This document shows positions 52,329 through 61,644 of a stretch of 64,000 nucleotides of DNA, one piece after another; the first letter of the stretch is position 1, and each line of letters starts with the position of its first letter. This stretch comes from Flexivirga alba. Its GTDB lineage: Bacteria > Actinomycetota > Actinomycetes > Actinomycetales > Dermatophilaceae. Location: positions 558,001 to 622,000 of the forward strand of contig NZ_JBHSWH010000001.1 in assembly GCF_042661025.1 (NCBI RefSeq), given 5' to 3'. The notes under the pieces were generated by a model. It had not been told where the DNA came from, ran no database searches, and was given only the letters and a program-made list of their open reading frames with translations. The position numbers and the translations under genes were made by a program.

Positions 52329-53288
52329 ATGGTCACCGGCAGACTGCTCGACGGACGTCTCAAGCTGCGGCACCTGGTGATCGTGACCACGATCGCCGAG
52401 CACGGCTCTGTGGTGCGAGCAGCCGACGCATTACATGTCACGCAACCGGTCGTCACGCGGGCCTTGCACGAGCTCGAGAGCATCCTCGGCGTGCAGTTGT
52501 TCGACCGGCATGCCCGAGGGGTCATCCCGACGCGCTACGGCACGTCGTTCATCGGGCATGCACAAGCCGTGATCGCTCAGCTGCGAGACGCGGAGCAACA
52601 GGTCGCGCTGATGGCGAGTGGCGAACTCGGCACCGTGACCGTCGGCACCCACCTCGCCGGATCGAACGTGCTGCTGCCGCGTGCCATCGCCGGCCTCAAA
52701 CGGGCGCACCCCTCGGTCACCGTCGTCGTGCGAGAAGCAACCCCCGATGCCTTGCAGGCCGACCTGCTCAGCGGAGACGTTGACCTGACGATCGGCCGGT
52801 TGACCGGCGCCGTCCCGCCCCGACTGCACCGGATGCAGCTGTATGTCGAGCCCATCAGGCTCGCCGCGCGCAAGGAGCACCCGGTGCACCAGCTGCGAGC
52901 ACCCCGACTCGCGGACCTGGTCGACCGGGCGTGGATCCTCCCGGTGGAACAAACCATGCTGCGCACCGAGCTGGAGGACATGTTCGCCCACGAGGGCGTC
53001 GCCCTACCTGCGGATAGGATCGAATGCACCTCGATGCTGACCCTGCAGCACCTGCTCGAGTCGACCGACGTGATCGCGGCGCTGCCGATGCTCATCGCCA
53101 CAGCGAACGAGCACTTGGCGCTGATCGACACGACCCTTCCGGCGATCGGCCGAGCGGTCGGTGTCACCGTCGCCGCGGATCGCACGTTGCCGCCGGCCGG
53201 GGAGAGACTGTTGGAGAATTTGCGGTCGGTCGCCAAAGAGTTGCGGGAGAACATTCCCAGTGCCGACCAGCCGGGTACCCGCCGATGA
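52329..53288 (+). CDS. LysR-family transcriptional regulator
   Basis: The 319 aa protein has an N-terminal winged HTH (LKLRHLVIVTTIAEHGSVVR, then ADALHVTQPVVTRALHELE) and a periplasmic-binding-like effector domain (about 100-300). The sequence resembles the GbpR/PcaQ type. It is divergent from the MBL/importer operon and lies between the two halves of the pathway, so it probably activates them in response to a pathway intermediate. ATG 52329 starts MVTGRLLDGRLKLRHL. Confidence 0.92.
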   Translation: MVTGRLLDGRLKLRHLVIVTTIAEHGSVVRAADALHVTQPVVTRALHELESILGVQLFDRHARGVIPTRYGTSFIGHAQAVIAQLRDAEQQVALMASGELGTVTVGTHLAGSNVLLPRAIAGLKRAHPSVTVVVREATPDALQADLLSGDVDLTIGRLTGAVPPRLHRMQLYVEPIRLAARKEHPVHQLRAPRLADLVDRAWILPVEQTMLRTELEDMFAHEGVALPADRIECTSMLTLQHLLESTDVIAALPMLIATANEHLALIDTTLPAIGRAVGVTVAADRTLPPAGERLLENLRSVAKELRENIPSADQPGTRR

Positions 53289-53351
53289 TCGCCGGGTGGC
53301 GTCGACACACGGTGCGCATAGAACAGCGCGGCGGCAGCGCCGATCAGGTCG

Positions 53352-54377
53352 TCAGACTCGCACTTCCTGTGCGGCGACCAGGTCAAGCGCGATGTCGGTG
53401 ATCATGTCCTCCTGACCGCCGATGAGTCCGCGACGACCGACCTCGGTCAGGAGCGTCCGCACGTCGACTCCGTAACGCTCCGAGGCGGTTTCGGCGTGCC
53501 GGAGGAAGCTGGAGTAGACCCCGGCATACCCGAGCGTGAGCGTCTCCCGGTCGACCCGCACCGGCCGATCCTGCAACGGGCGCAGCAGGTCGTCCGCGGC
53601 GTCCTGCAACGCGAACAGGTCGCTCCCGTGCTCCCATCCGTAGAGGTTGGCGACAGCCACGAACGGTTCGATCGGGCAGTTGCCCGCGCCGGCGCCGTGC
53701 CCGGCCAGCGACGCATCGACCCGGGTGACTCCTTCTTCAACAGCCACAACGGAATTGGCGACGGACAGCGAGAGGTTCTCGTGCGCGTGTATGCCGATCT
53801 CGGTGCCCGGGTCGAGCACGTCGCGGTAGGCGCGGACCCGCTCCCGGACTCCGTCCATCGTCAGCCGGCCGCCGGAATCGGTGACGTAGATGCAGTGCGC
53901 GCCATACGACTCCATCAGCTTGGCCTGCTGGGCAAGCCCCGCCGCGTCGTTCAGATGACTCATCATCAGGAAGCCGGACACGTCCATGCCGAGCTCCCGG
54001 GCGGCGGCGATGTGCTGCGCGGAGACGTCGGCTTCGGTGCAGTGGGTCGCGACTCGCACCGAGCGCACGCCGAGGCTGTGTGCGTGCTTGAGCTCCTCTA
54101 TCGTGCCGATGCCCGGCAGCAGCAGCGTGGTGAGCCGGGCGTGTTGGATCTGCTCCGCGGCGGCCTCGATCCACTCCCAGTCCGAGTGCGAACCCGGACC
54201 ATAATTGAGCGATCCACCGGCCAGTCCGTCGCCGTGAGCGACCTCGATGCCGTCGACGCCGGCCGTATCGAGCGCCGCGACGATGCGTGCGACATCGCTC
54301 GGGTCGATCCGATGGCGAACGGCGTGCATCCCGTCGCGCAGCGTGACGTCCTGAATGAAGAGCTTCGGGATCGTCAT
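53352..54377 (-). CDS. nbaI: 4-hydroxy-2-oxovalerate aldolase
   Basis: The 341 aa class II aldolase splits 4-hydroxy-2-oxovalerate into pyruvate and acetaldehyde. DmpG-type motifs are clear: FIQDVTLRDGMHAVRHRIDP at the N-terminus, GIEVAHGDGLAGGSLNYG, GIHAHENLSLSVANSV with metal-binding His residues, and GHGAGAGNCPIEP. It overlaps the acylating dehydrogenase gene by 4 bp; the two enzymes form a complex that channels acetaldehyde. Confidence 0.96.
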   Translation of the reverse strand: MTIPKLFIQDVTLRDGMHAVRHRIDPSDVARIVAALDTAGVDGIEVAHGDGLAGGSLNYGPGSHSDWEWIEAAAEQIQHARLTTLLLPGIGTIEELKHAHSLGVRSVRVATHCTEADVSAQHIAAARELGMDVSGFLMMSHLNDAAGLAQQAKLMESYGAHCIYVTDSGGRLTMDGVRERVRAYRDVLDPGTEIGIHAHENLSLSVANSVVAVEEGVTRVDASLAGHGAGAGNCPIEPFVAVANLYGWEHGSDLFALQDAADDLLRPLQDRPVRVDRETLTLGYAGVYSSFLRHAETASERYGVDVRTLLTEVGRRGLIGGQEDMITDIALDLVAAQEVRV

Positions 54378-55345
54378 CGGACGTCCTCCAATTCGTTTGT
54401 CTCGAATGCGTTTTCGGGCTCCTGGCCGACGATGCCCTCAGCGACCCGCATCGCTGCCGAGGTCATGATGTCCAGGTTTCCGGCGTACGCCGGGAGGTAG
54501 TGGGCGGCGCCTTCGACCTCGAGGAAGACAGAGACCTGATGAGTGGCGGACGCGCCGCCGGTGAGGGTGTGCACTGGCTGGTCGGCCGGCACCGGGACGA
54601 TCTGCACCTTCTGCTTGAGGCGGTAGCCGGGCACGTATGCCGCGACGCGCCCCACCATCTCCTCGATGGATTCCTGGATCCGGGCGTGCGTCGCCTCGTC
54701 CGGCGCGTTGACCAGCGCCAGCACGGTGTCCCGCATGATCGGCGGTGGCTCGGCGGGGTTGAGGATGATGATCGCCTTGCCTCTGGCGGCGCCACCCACG
54801 ACCTCGATCGCCTGGCTGGTCGTCTCGGTGAACTCGTCGATGTTCGCCCGCGTGCCAGGGCCGGCCGACTTGGAGGCGATCGATGCGACTATCTCTGCAT
54901 ACGGCACCGTGGCGACCCGACTGATCGCCGCGACGACCGGAATGGTCGCCTGTCCACCACAGGTCACCATGTTGACGTTCTCGGCGTCGAGGTGCTCCTC
55001 CAGGTTGACGGCCGGCACGACATACGGGCCGATCGCGGCAGGCGTGAGGTCCACCAGTCGCTTGCCGTATGGCGCCAAGCGTGCGGCATTCGCCTTGTGC
55101 GCACCAGCCGACGTGGCGTCGAAGACCACCTCGATGTCCTCGAAGCCGTCCATGATGATCAGCCCGTCGACGCCTTTCGCCGTCGTCGGGATGCCGAGCC
55201 GGTCGGCACGGGCCAGCCCGTCCGAGGCCGGGTCGATGCCGACCATGGCGCCCATCTCCAAGGTGTCGGACAGCCGCATCACCTTGAACATCAGGTCGGT
55301 GCCGATGTTGCCCGAGCCGATGATGGCTACTTTGTGCTTGCTCAT
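54374..55345 (-). CDS. nbaJ: Acetaldehyde dehydrogenase (acylating)
   Basis: The 323 aa DmpF-type enzyme oxidises acetaldehyde to acetyl-CoA. It has the NAD motif VAIIGSGNIGTDLMFK, TSAGAHKANAARLAPYGK, and MVTCGGQATIPVVAAIS with the catalytic Cys. Overlaps of 4 bp on both sides (hydratase upstream, aldolase downstream) fix it in the lower-pathway operon. Its product enters the TCA cycle. Confidence 0.96.
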   Translation of the reverse strand: MSKHKVAIIGSGNIGTDLMFKVMRLSDTLEMGAMVGIDPASDGLARADRLGIPTTAKGVDGLIIMDGFEDIEVVFDATSAGAHKANAARLAPYGKRLVDLTPAAIGPYVVPAVNLEEHLDAENVNMVTCGGQATIPVVAAISRVATVPYAEIVASIASKSAGPGTRANIDEFTETTSQAIEVVGGAARGKAIIILNPAEPPPIMRDTVLALVNAPDEATHARIQESIEEMVGRVAAYVPGYRLKQKVQIVPVPADQPVHTLTGGASATHQVSVFLEVEGAAHYLPAYAGNLDIMTSAAMRVAEGIVGQEPENAFETNELEDVR

Positions 55346-56163
55346 CGCGCTTCCTCCTGGGTGGTTCCGAAACGAGCAGTGACCTCACCGAGTCCGGAAA
55401 CCGTTGCGGAGACGACATTTCCGGCATGTACGGCGGCGATCGGTCCAAGTGCTCCGGACAGCACGACCTGGCCGGCGCGCAACGGGCTGCCGAAGTCTCG
55501 CGCGGTCCTGGCCAGCCAGGACAGGGCGGCGAGCGGGTCACCGAGGCAGGCGGCACCGGTGCCGGTCGACACCTCCTGGCCGTCGAGAGTCATTCGCATC
55601 TGCGTTTCCTTCGGCTCGAACCCGTCGAGGGTGACGCGGTCGGCGCCGAGGACGTACTTCGCCGACGATCCGTTGTCGGCGACCGTGTCGGCGAAGGTGA
55701 TGTCCCAGTCGATGATCCGGCTGTCGACGATCTCCAGCGCCGCCGTGGCGTACGCGACGGCGTCGCGGACCTGGGCGACGTCGAGCTCGCCGTCGATCAG
55801 GTCTTGCGCCAGGACGAAGGCGATCTCGGCCTCGACCTTGGGCTGCAGCAGATCATCGGTCGGTAGGTCGCCGGTCGGGCATTCCATGTCGGCGAACAGG
55901 ACGCCGAAGTCGGGCTGGTCGACACCGAGCTGCCGTTGCACGGCCGGTGAGGTCAGGCCGATCTTGCGGCCGGCGACGGTTGCGCCGGCGGCCACCCGCT
56001 CCTGGGCGAGCAGGTCCTGCACCGCGTATGCCGCCTGCGCGTTGTCGGCACCGATGAGGTCTCGGACAGGTGCACACGCGCGGCGGCGCTCGCCGGCATC
56101 GCGCAACCGGTCCGCGGCCTGCCGGATCGCTTCGGTGACTGGCTGGGGAAAGTCATGCCGCAC
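55342..56163 (-). CDS. nbaH: 2-oxopent-4-enoate (2-keto-4-pentenoate) hydratase
   Basis: The 273 aa FAH-like hydratase adds water to 2-oxopent-4-enoate, giving 4-hydroxy-2-oxovalerate. Motifs are AGRKIGLTSPAVQRQLGVDQ, LQPKVEAEIAFVLAQDL (acidic metal ligands) and LEIVDSRIIDWDI. It is the first gene of the lower operon and follows an IclR-type operator by about 40 bp. The paralogue at 45591 has the decarboxylase role. Confidence 0.94.
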   Translation of the reverse strand: MRHDFPQPVTEAIRQAADRLRDAGERRRACAPVRDLIGADNAQAAYAVQDLLAQERVAAGATVAGRKIGLTSPAVQRQLGVDQPDFGVLFADMECPTGDLPTDDLLQPKVEAEIAFVLAQDLIDGELDVAQVRDAVAYATAALEIVDSRIIDWDITFADTVADNGSSAKYVLGADRVTLDGFEPKETQMRMTLDGQEVSTGTGAACLGDPLAALSWLARTARDFGSPLRAGQVVLSGALGPIAAVHAGNVVSATVSGLGEVTARFGTTQEEAR

Positions 56164-56200
56164 ACTCTGCCGAGCGGCCGCCGCCGAGACCTAACATTCT

Positions 56201-56217
56201 GTTCCGCGTAGTGGAAC
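56201..56217. promoter_or_regulatory. IclR-type operator
   Basis: GTTCC-GCGTAGT-GGAAC is a perfect 5-bp inverted repeat with the spacing typical of IclR-family sites. It lies between the IclR gene stop and the hydratase start, so it probably controls the lower-pathway operon. Confidence 0.7.
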
Positions 56218-56239
56218 TAGGACCCTATATCGGGGACCG

Positions 56240-57085
56240 TCACCGGCCGGTGTCGCGCAGCTGGTCCCGCCGGCTCAACGTGGCAGTGATGCCGGCGGCG
56301 GCCGCCCGCAGTGGAGTTGCCACCTGAGCCGGCCGCATCCGCCCGACCGTGCCAGTGATGCTCACCGCGGCGATGGCCCGATCCGCCGAATTGAAGACCG
56401 GCGCTGCGATGCAGGTCAGCCCGACCGAGGACTCCTCGTTCTCGTGGGCGATGCCGGTCTCGACGACGTCCTCCAACTGCGCAGACAGCAGCGCGGGTGC
56501 CACGACGGTACGCGGCGCGAGTCGCGGCAGCGATCCGGTCAACACCTCGCGGCGGATCTCCTCGGGTGCGTGGGCGAGCAGCGCCTTGCCGATCGCGGTG
56601 GCGTGCAAGGGCATCCGCCCGCCGAGCCGGGACGGGGACCGCACCGGCCGGTGTCCGTTCAGCTTGGCGACATACACGACTTCAGTGCCTTCGCGGATGC
56701 CGAGATGCACGACCTCGTGGGTGCGCTCGTAGAGATCCTCCAGGAACGGCATAGCCACTTCGAGCAGGTCTCGTTCGACCGACGCGCGCATACCGAGCTC
56801 GAAGAGCTGGCCGCTCAGCCGGTAGCGATCACCCTCCAGATCGAGCAGACGCAGGCTCACCATCTCGCGGAGCAACCGGTGCAGCGTCGACTTCGGCAGC
56901 CCGGTCCGGCGCTGCACCTCGGTGAACCGCACGCCGTGGTCTTCTACCGTGAACGACTGGAGAACGGTGGTCGCCTTCGCAAGCACACCCGGCTCCCCCA
57001 CAAGCGCCTCCTGCGGATCGGGATCTTGGTCGGTACTGGCACCCCGACGACGTCTACGAGTGTGCCACGCGATGACCTCGACCAT
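56240..57085 (-). CDS. IclR-family transcriptional regulator
   Basis: The 281 aa regulator has a winged HTH (VRFTEVQRRTGLPKSTLHRL) at residues 48-70 and an IclR effector domain (GRMPLHATAIGKALLAHAPE, HENEESSVGLTCIAAPVFNS, IAAVSITGTVGRM). ATG 57085 is chosen over a longer frame that lacks family similarity. It is encoded upstream of the hydratase/dehydrogenase/aldolase operon, with an IclR palindrome between them, and probably acts there. The 203 bp on its 5' side hold no gene. Confidence 0.9.
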   Translation of the reverse strand: MVEVIAWHTRRRRRGASTDQDPDPQEALVGEPGVLAKATTVLQSFTVEDHGVRFTEVQRRTGLPKSTLHRLLREMVSLRLLDLEGDRYRLSGQLFELGMRASVERDLLEVAMPFLEDLYERTHEVVHLGIREGTEVVYVAKLNGHRPVRSPSRLGGRMPLHATAIGKALLAHAPEEIRREVLTGSLPRLAPRTVVAPALLSAQLEDVVETGIAHENEESSVGLTCIAAPVFNSADRAIAAVSITGTVGRMRPAQVATPLRAAAAGITATLSRRDQLRDTGR

Positions 57086-57288
57086 GGATGGCCCGCGGGC
57101 ATACCCGGCGTCCGAATCCGCATTGGCCGACCGCCGACAGAACATCGAAGATGACACCGTCGACGAACGAACAGGCCCATCCTGAGTCACACTGCCCGCC
57201 CGCCCGCGGCGAACCCTCGCGTCAGTAGCCGGCCAGCTCCGATGATTTCGTCGCGCTTTCCGACACCCTTCGGATCGATCAACCTGGT

Positions 57289-59124
57289 TTACCAGCGAGC
57301 CAGACCGACCGTCTGGTCCGCCGGCTGCTGCCCGGCTCCAGTCCAGTTGCGGTACGGCGTGGTGGTGACCGATCCGGGCTGAGCGCCGGACGAGAGACTC
57401 AGCACGAGACCGCTGTAACGGTTGACCAGTCGGAAGGTGTCCGCCGGACGGGTAGCACCTGACGCCTCGGGCGTGGTCACGTTGCGCTCGATGAACCACT
57501 GCTGCCCGACAGTCGGACCTCCGGACGGGACCGCGGTGGCGATCGGGCTGGTGCCCCAGGCCCGGTCGGCCGGCGACATACCGACTCCGAGGGCATCACC
57601 GGTGGACGCGTTGACGACGGTGAACGATCCGTCGCCGTTGTCGCTGAACTTCCACGCCGCACGTGCGGTGTGTGCCGGGTCGCCGACGGTCATCAGTTCG
57701 CTGCCGTTGCCGGACTGTGCGAGCGCACGGCCGGAGCCGGAACTGATGCGGTAGCGCACGCCAGGTTGCACGGGCGCGGGCGCTGGGGCGCTGCTCCCGA
57801 TCGTGACGTCGAGCCATTCACCGTCCGACGTCGAGCAGGAGATCGAGCAGTAACTGCGGAACGTCTTGCCGACAGTGCCCTGCCAGCTCGCCGCCCCGGA
57901 GTCGACCATCCAGCGATACCAAGCCTTTTCGTCGTAGTTGTTCACCGTGCCGACGAGGTGCCACTTCTGGGTGCCGAGGTCATCGGTCGCGTAGATCGGC
58001 AACGGCCCACGGGTCTGGCTGCCATTGACGGCCGGTTGCTCCGGCTCGCCGATGTATTCGTTCAGGTATGCATCCCAGGCGACGTTGGTCAGGAAGAGCG
58101 GCGACTTGGGCTGCATCGTGCCTGCTGCGATCTGCTCACCGGTGGATCCGGTGTTTTCGGGGTTGTATTCCTTCGCCGGCGGTAGATAGCCGTTGGCTTC
58201 CTGGCTGACCGGGACCAGGTCGCTCTCCTTGCCGCCCACACCGGGCTGGTTCCAGGAGCCGTCGTAGAACTTGTGCCACGAGCCGGGGGCCATCTTCGCG
58301 GACATCGGCGCGCGGGCGACATGGGCGTAGCCGACCCTGGAGGGACCGGTGCCACCGGGCTTGTTCAGCACCCGCGAGCCGTAGTAGAGGTAGAAGTACC
58401 CGGAGCGGACGTCGACGAGCAGTCGCGGGTCGCCGTCCCCGTAGTCGAAGGTCTGGTTCGGGAATGCCGTCGTGTCACCGCGCTTCGTGCTGTATGGCGA
58501 GGTCACGATGTGGTCCTTGATCGTCCACGTGTGGCCGTGGTCGGTGGAGACCGCGTAATCCAGTGAGTCGTAATGCAACCCGTCACCGAACGGCTGCGGC
58601 GTGAACTCGTTGTGCACGACGCCGTACCAGTCCCCGGTGTCCGGGTCGACCCAGACACCGACCAGGTCGCAGAAGTTCCTCTGTGTGTAGTGGCTCTGGT
58701 TCGGGTCGTATGTCGACTCCAGCCCCGTCGGGCTGTTGTTGCACCGCCAGGTCGTGTCGTCGTTGCGGTCCAACGGATTGCTAGGGTTCACAGCGGTGTT
58801 CAACGCGTTGTCCGGTGTGGCGTCGTCGAAGTTCGTGCCGGTGAAGAAGCTCCACTGACGAGGCCCGTTCGCCCCGTACTCCGCGTCTGACTGCTGCGTG
58901 TAGAAGGTGCCATCGGAGTCGATGAACGAGCTCGCCGGGGTGTCATCCGGGAAGCCGTAGCTGTGCACTGCTCCGCTGGTGATGGTGTATGACGGCGTCG
59001 CAGCCTCGGGTGCAGCGTGAGCGGCCGGCAGAACCAGCGCCGCGCCGAGCGCACCAGCCGCTGTTGCCGCCGCAACGGTCACGCTCCGGCGGCGCATGGA
59101 TCGTCCTCGTGTGCCGTTGGTCAT
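57289..59124 (-). CDS. Secreted Asp-box (sialidase/BNR-like propeller) protein with ricin-B lectin domain
   Basis: The protein of about 611 aa has a signal peptide (RRRSVTVAAATAAGALGAAL, cleaved near AHAA), then a beta-propeller-like region with an Asp box (AVSTDHGHTWT), and a C-terminal ricin-type lectin domain (about 470-610: GVRYRISSGSGRALAQSGNG, GQQWFIERN, TFRLVNRYSGLVLSLS). It could be a glycosidase or glycan-binding enzyme acting on the polymer desulfated by the neighbour. The catalytic type is not certain. ATG 59124 or 59097 is the start. Confidence 0.8.
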   Translation of the reverse strand: MTNGTRGRSMRRRSVTVAAATAAGALGAALVLPAAHAAPEAATPSYTITSGAVHSYGFPDDTPASSFIDSDGTFYTQQSDAEYGANGPRQWSFFTGTNFDDATPDNALNTAVNPSNPLDRNDDTTWRCNNSPTGLESTYDPNQSHYTQRNFCDLVGVWVDPDTGDWYGVVHNEFTPQPFGDGLHYDSLDYAVSTDHGHTWTIKDHIVTSPYSTKRGDTTAFPNQTFDYGDGDPRLLVDVRSGYFYLYYGSRVLNKPGGTGPSRVGYAHVARAPMSAKMAPGSWHKFYDGSWNQPGVGGKESDLVPVSQEANGYLPPAKEYNPENTGSTGEQIAAGTMQPKSPLFLTNVAWDAYLNEYIGEPEQPAVNGSQTRGPLPIYATDDLGTQKWHLVGTVNNYDEKAWYRWMVDSGAASWQGTVGKTFRSYCSISCSTSDGEWLDVTIGSSAPAPAPVQPGVRYRISSGSGRALAQSGNGSELMTVGDPAHTARAAWKFSDNGDGSFTVVNASTGDALGVGMSPADRAWGTSPIATAVPSGGPTVGQQWFIERNVTTPEASGATRPADTFRLVNRYSGLVLSLSSGAQPGSVTTTPYRNWTGAGQQPADQTVGLARW

Positions 59125-59147
59125 CAGTCATTCCTCTCGTTGTGGAT

Positions 59148-60524
59148 TCACAGCCAGGCGTCGCCGTCCGGTACTCGACGTTGCCCGCTCTCTCGAGGTG
59201 TTGCGTGCGTGATCTGCGCGGGACCTTCCCCGGCGTCGGCCATCGCCCGGCGGATTCGCTCGCCGAGCACGTCCGACAGCTGACGATGTGAGCGCAGGCC
59301 GATCAGGTTCTCCAGCTCATAGGGGTCGCTCTCCAAGTCGTAGAGCTCGCTCTCGACATACACCGGCGACCCCGGGTCGTTCCACGCGTCAGCACCGGGC
59401 GCCGTGATCACGTATTTCCACCTGGTTGTCCGCAGCGCGCGGGCGACCTGGGACTCGCTCACCTGCACGAGCACCTCGCGACGGCAGTCGGCGACACCAT
59501 CGGTCGAGTGCGGCAGCACCGACCGACCGTGCATGCCTTCCGGCACGGCGATGCCGCAGGCGTCCAGGAGACTGGGGGCCAGATCGATCAGGCTGACCAG
59601 CCCAGGGACTCGGCCGCCGCCGTGGAAACCCGGCCCGTCGATGGCCAGTGGGATGCGGATCGATGCCTCGTGGGCCGAGCGCTTGTATTCGTCGTTGCGG
59701 GTCTTGAAGTGGCAGCCGTGATCGGTGGTGAATGCGACGATCGTGTCGTCTGCCAGCCCCAGGCTGTGCAGCGCGTCCCGGAGCCGGCCGAATGTCTCGT
59801 CGACGCGCTTGACCATTCCCCAGTAGCCGGCCAAATGTTGTTGGGTGACGCCACCGAGCGCCGCCAGATCCGGTGGGGTCCAACGTCCTTCGTACTGCTC
59901 GCGATAACCGTCCGGTGCGGGATAGTCGTCCCGCTGGTTGCGGTGGTGGGGCTCGATGAGCGAGACGAACAGGAAGAACGGCCTTTCATGCGGCGTCGCC
60001 AGATAGTCGATCGCCGCATCGACGTACGCGTCGGCCCGATAGCCGGGCAGCTGGCGGAGCACGCCGTCACTGTCGTAGAGACGCGCGTCATACACGTCCG
60101 AGAGGAACTCCACGACGTCTGCGCCCAGCCAGTGCTGGTAACCACCACGCAGATGCGGTGGCACCGGCTCGTCGCCGGTCCCCGCGAGGTGCCACTTGCC
60201 GACGTATGCCGTGTCGTAACCGGCAGCAGCGAAGCGTTTCGCCACCGTGTCCGCGTCGGAGGCAAGGGCGAGCTCGTTGCGATGTACGCCGGCAGCGGTC
60301 GCGTGGCGGCCGGTCTGCAGCGCGGCCCGAGCCGGTGCACACACCGGTTGCGGCGTGAACGAATTGGCGCAGAACGTGCCTTCCTCGGCGAGCCGGTCGA
60401 AGTTCGGCGTCAGGCCGAGCGGGTTGCCGTGTGCGCCGGTGGAATCGAAGCGCTGCTGATCGGTCAGGAAGACCACGACGTTGGGTCGTGCACCCGACTC
60501 ACGGGCGGACTGGTTGTCAGTCAT
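59148..60524 (-). CDS. Type I sulfatase (Cys-type), LacI-controlled
   Basis: The 458 aa sulfatase has VVVFLTDQQRFDSTGAHG with metal-binding Asp, the maturation motif QPVCAPARAALQTG (CxPxR near residue 62), AYVGKWHLAG and FTTDHGCHFK. No signal peptide is evident, so it would act on an imported substrate. It overlaps the LacI-type gene by 8 bp, giving LacI-sulfatase-lectin protein order. It shares only family motifs with the sulfatase at 33897. Confidence 0.94.
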   Translation of the reverse strand: MTDNQSARESGARPNVVVFLTDQQRFDSTGAHGNPLGLTPNFDRLAEEGTFCANSFTPQPVCAPARAALQTGRHATAAGVHRNELALASDADTVAKRFAAAGYDTAYVGKWHLAGTGDEPVPPHLRGGYQHWLGADVVEFLSDVYDARLYDSDGVLRQLPGYRADAYVDAAIDYLATPHERPFFLFVSLIEPHHRNQRDDYPAPDGYREQYEGRWTPPDLAALGGVTQQHLAGYWGMVKRVDETFGRLRDALHSLGLADDTIVAFTTDHGCHFKTRNDEYKRSAHEASIRIPLAIDGPGFHGGGRVPGLVSLIDLAPSLLDACGIAVPEGMHGRSVLPHSTDGVADCRREVLVQVSESQVARALRTTRWKYVITAPGADAWNDPGSPVYVESELYDLESDPYELENLIGLRSHRQLSDVLGERIRRAMADAGEGPAQITHATPRESGQRRVPDGDAWL

Positions 60525-61554
60525 GCGGACTCCTCGTCACCAGACGCCATGGCTCGAGCAGCTCGCGACCCGACCGCGTCGGGTCGTCGATGCGTTCCCA
60601 CAGCGCGTCGATCACCTGGCTGAAGTCCGTCTGTGGGGTGCCCACCGTCGTCAGAGCCGGCTGCACCGACTCGCCCTCCTTCGTGTTGCCGACGCCGATC
60701 ACCGCCAGGTCGTCGGGTACGCCCAGACCGGCGTCTCTCGCGGCCCAGATCGCGTTGATCGCAGCACGGTCCGAGGCGCTGAAGATCGCAGTCGGCGGGG
60801 TCGACCCGCGCAGCAGCTTCTGCACCTGCGCGTAGGCGTCCGGGCGGAAGTCGGCGCCAGGGACGACCAAGGCAGGGTCCAGCTCGATTCCGTTGTCGGA
60901 CAATGCCTTCCGGTAGGCGGCGAATTTGACTCCATGCCCATCCAAGGCGAGCTCCTCGTCGTGTGCGAGATAGGCGATCCGGCGGTGGCCCTGCTCGATC
61001 AGATAGCAGACCGCGCTGCGGCACGCTTCCTCCTGTGCCAGCCGCACGACGTCGAGGCGCCGAGCCGTCAGGGTGTCGTCGAAGGCCACCAGGGGAAGCC
61101 CGCCCGCTGCCAGGGCGCGGACCTGTGCCGGGTCGATAGCCGGATCTGGTGCGATGATTGCCCCGTCCACGAATCGCTCCCGCAGCACTCGCAGCACGGT
61201 CTCCGCCCGATCGCGAGACGCGATAGGCACGGTGATCACGGAGCATCCCCGCTCCACGGCCGACCGGTGCAGTTGCTCGATCAGCTCCTCGAGCCAGGGG
61301 TTGCTCGGCGGCCGATGGACGACGGCGACGATGTCCGTGCGGTGCCGTCGGAGGCTGCGTGCCGCGTGATTCGACTGGTAACCAAGCTCTTTCACCGCAT
61401 CGAGAACTCGCACGCGGGTCTCTTCCGACACGGGATTCGCGCGCCCTCGGCGCCCGGACAGCACGTAGGACACCGTCGCCGATGAAACCCCGGCACGTTC
61501 GGCCACATCACGCTGGATCGGTCGCGATCGCGGCGTCTTCGACGACTTGGACAC
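60517..61554 (-). CDS. LacI-family transcriptional repressor
   Basis: The 345 aa protein has an N-terminal HTH (RPIQRDVAERAGVSSATVSY) with hinge helix (NHAARSLRRHRT), then a periplasmic-binding-like sugar domain (VAVVHRPPSNPWLEELIEQL to VIGVGNTKEGES). It is the first gene of the minus-strand module, and its start GTG 61554 abuts an operator-like palindrome, implying autoregulation and control of the divergent FGE gene. Confidence 0.94.
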   Translation of the reverse strand: MSKSSKTPRSRPIQRDVAERAGVSSATVSYVLSGRRGRANPVSEETRVRVLDAVKELGYQSNHAARSLRRHRTDIVAVVHRPPSNPWLEELIEQLHRSAVERGCSVITVPIASRDRAETVLRVLRERFVDGAIIAPDPAIDPAQVRALAAGGLPLVAFDDTLTARRLDVVRLAQEEACRSAVCYLIEQGHRRIAYLAHDEELALDGHGVKFAAYRKALSDNGIELDPALVVPGADFRPDAYAQVQKLLRGSTPPTAIFSASDRAAINAIWAARDAGLGVPDDLAVIGVGNTKEGESVQPALTTVGTPQTDFSQVIDALWERIDDPTRSGRELLEPWRLVTRSPHD

Positions 61555-61570
61555 GGTTATTCGGATAACC
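61555..61570. promoter_or_regulatory. LacI-type operator between repressor and FGE genes
   Basis: GGTTAT-TCGG-ATAACC is a perfect 6-bp inverted repeat immediately before the LacI start codon. A second GGTTAC half-like sequence follows near 61581. TTGACA at 61575-61580 could be the -35 of the FGE gene. Confidence 0.6.
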
Positions 61571-61644
61571 CAATTGACATGGTTACACGATTCACCGACC
61601 GAGCTATCCTGTCAAGGCCCAACCGCAGCATCGAGGAGCAAACC

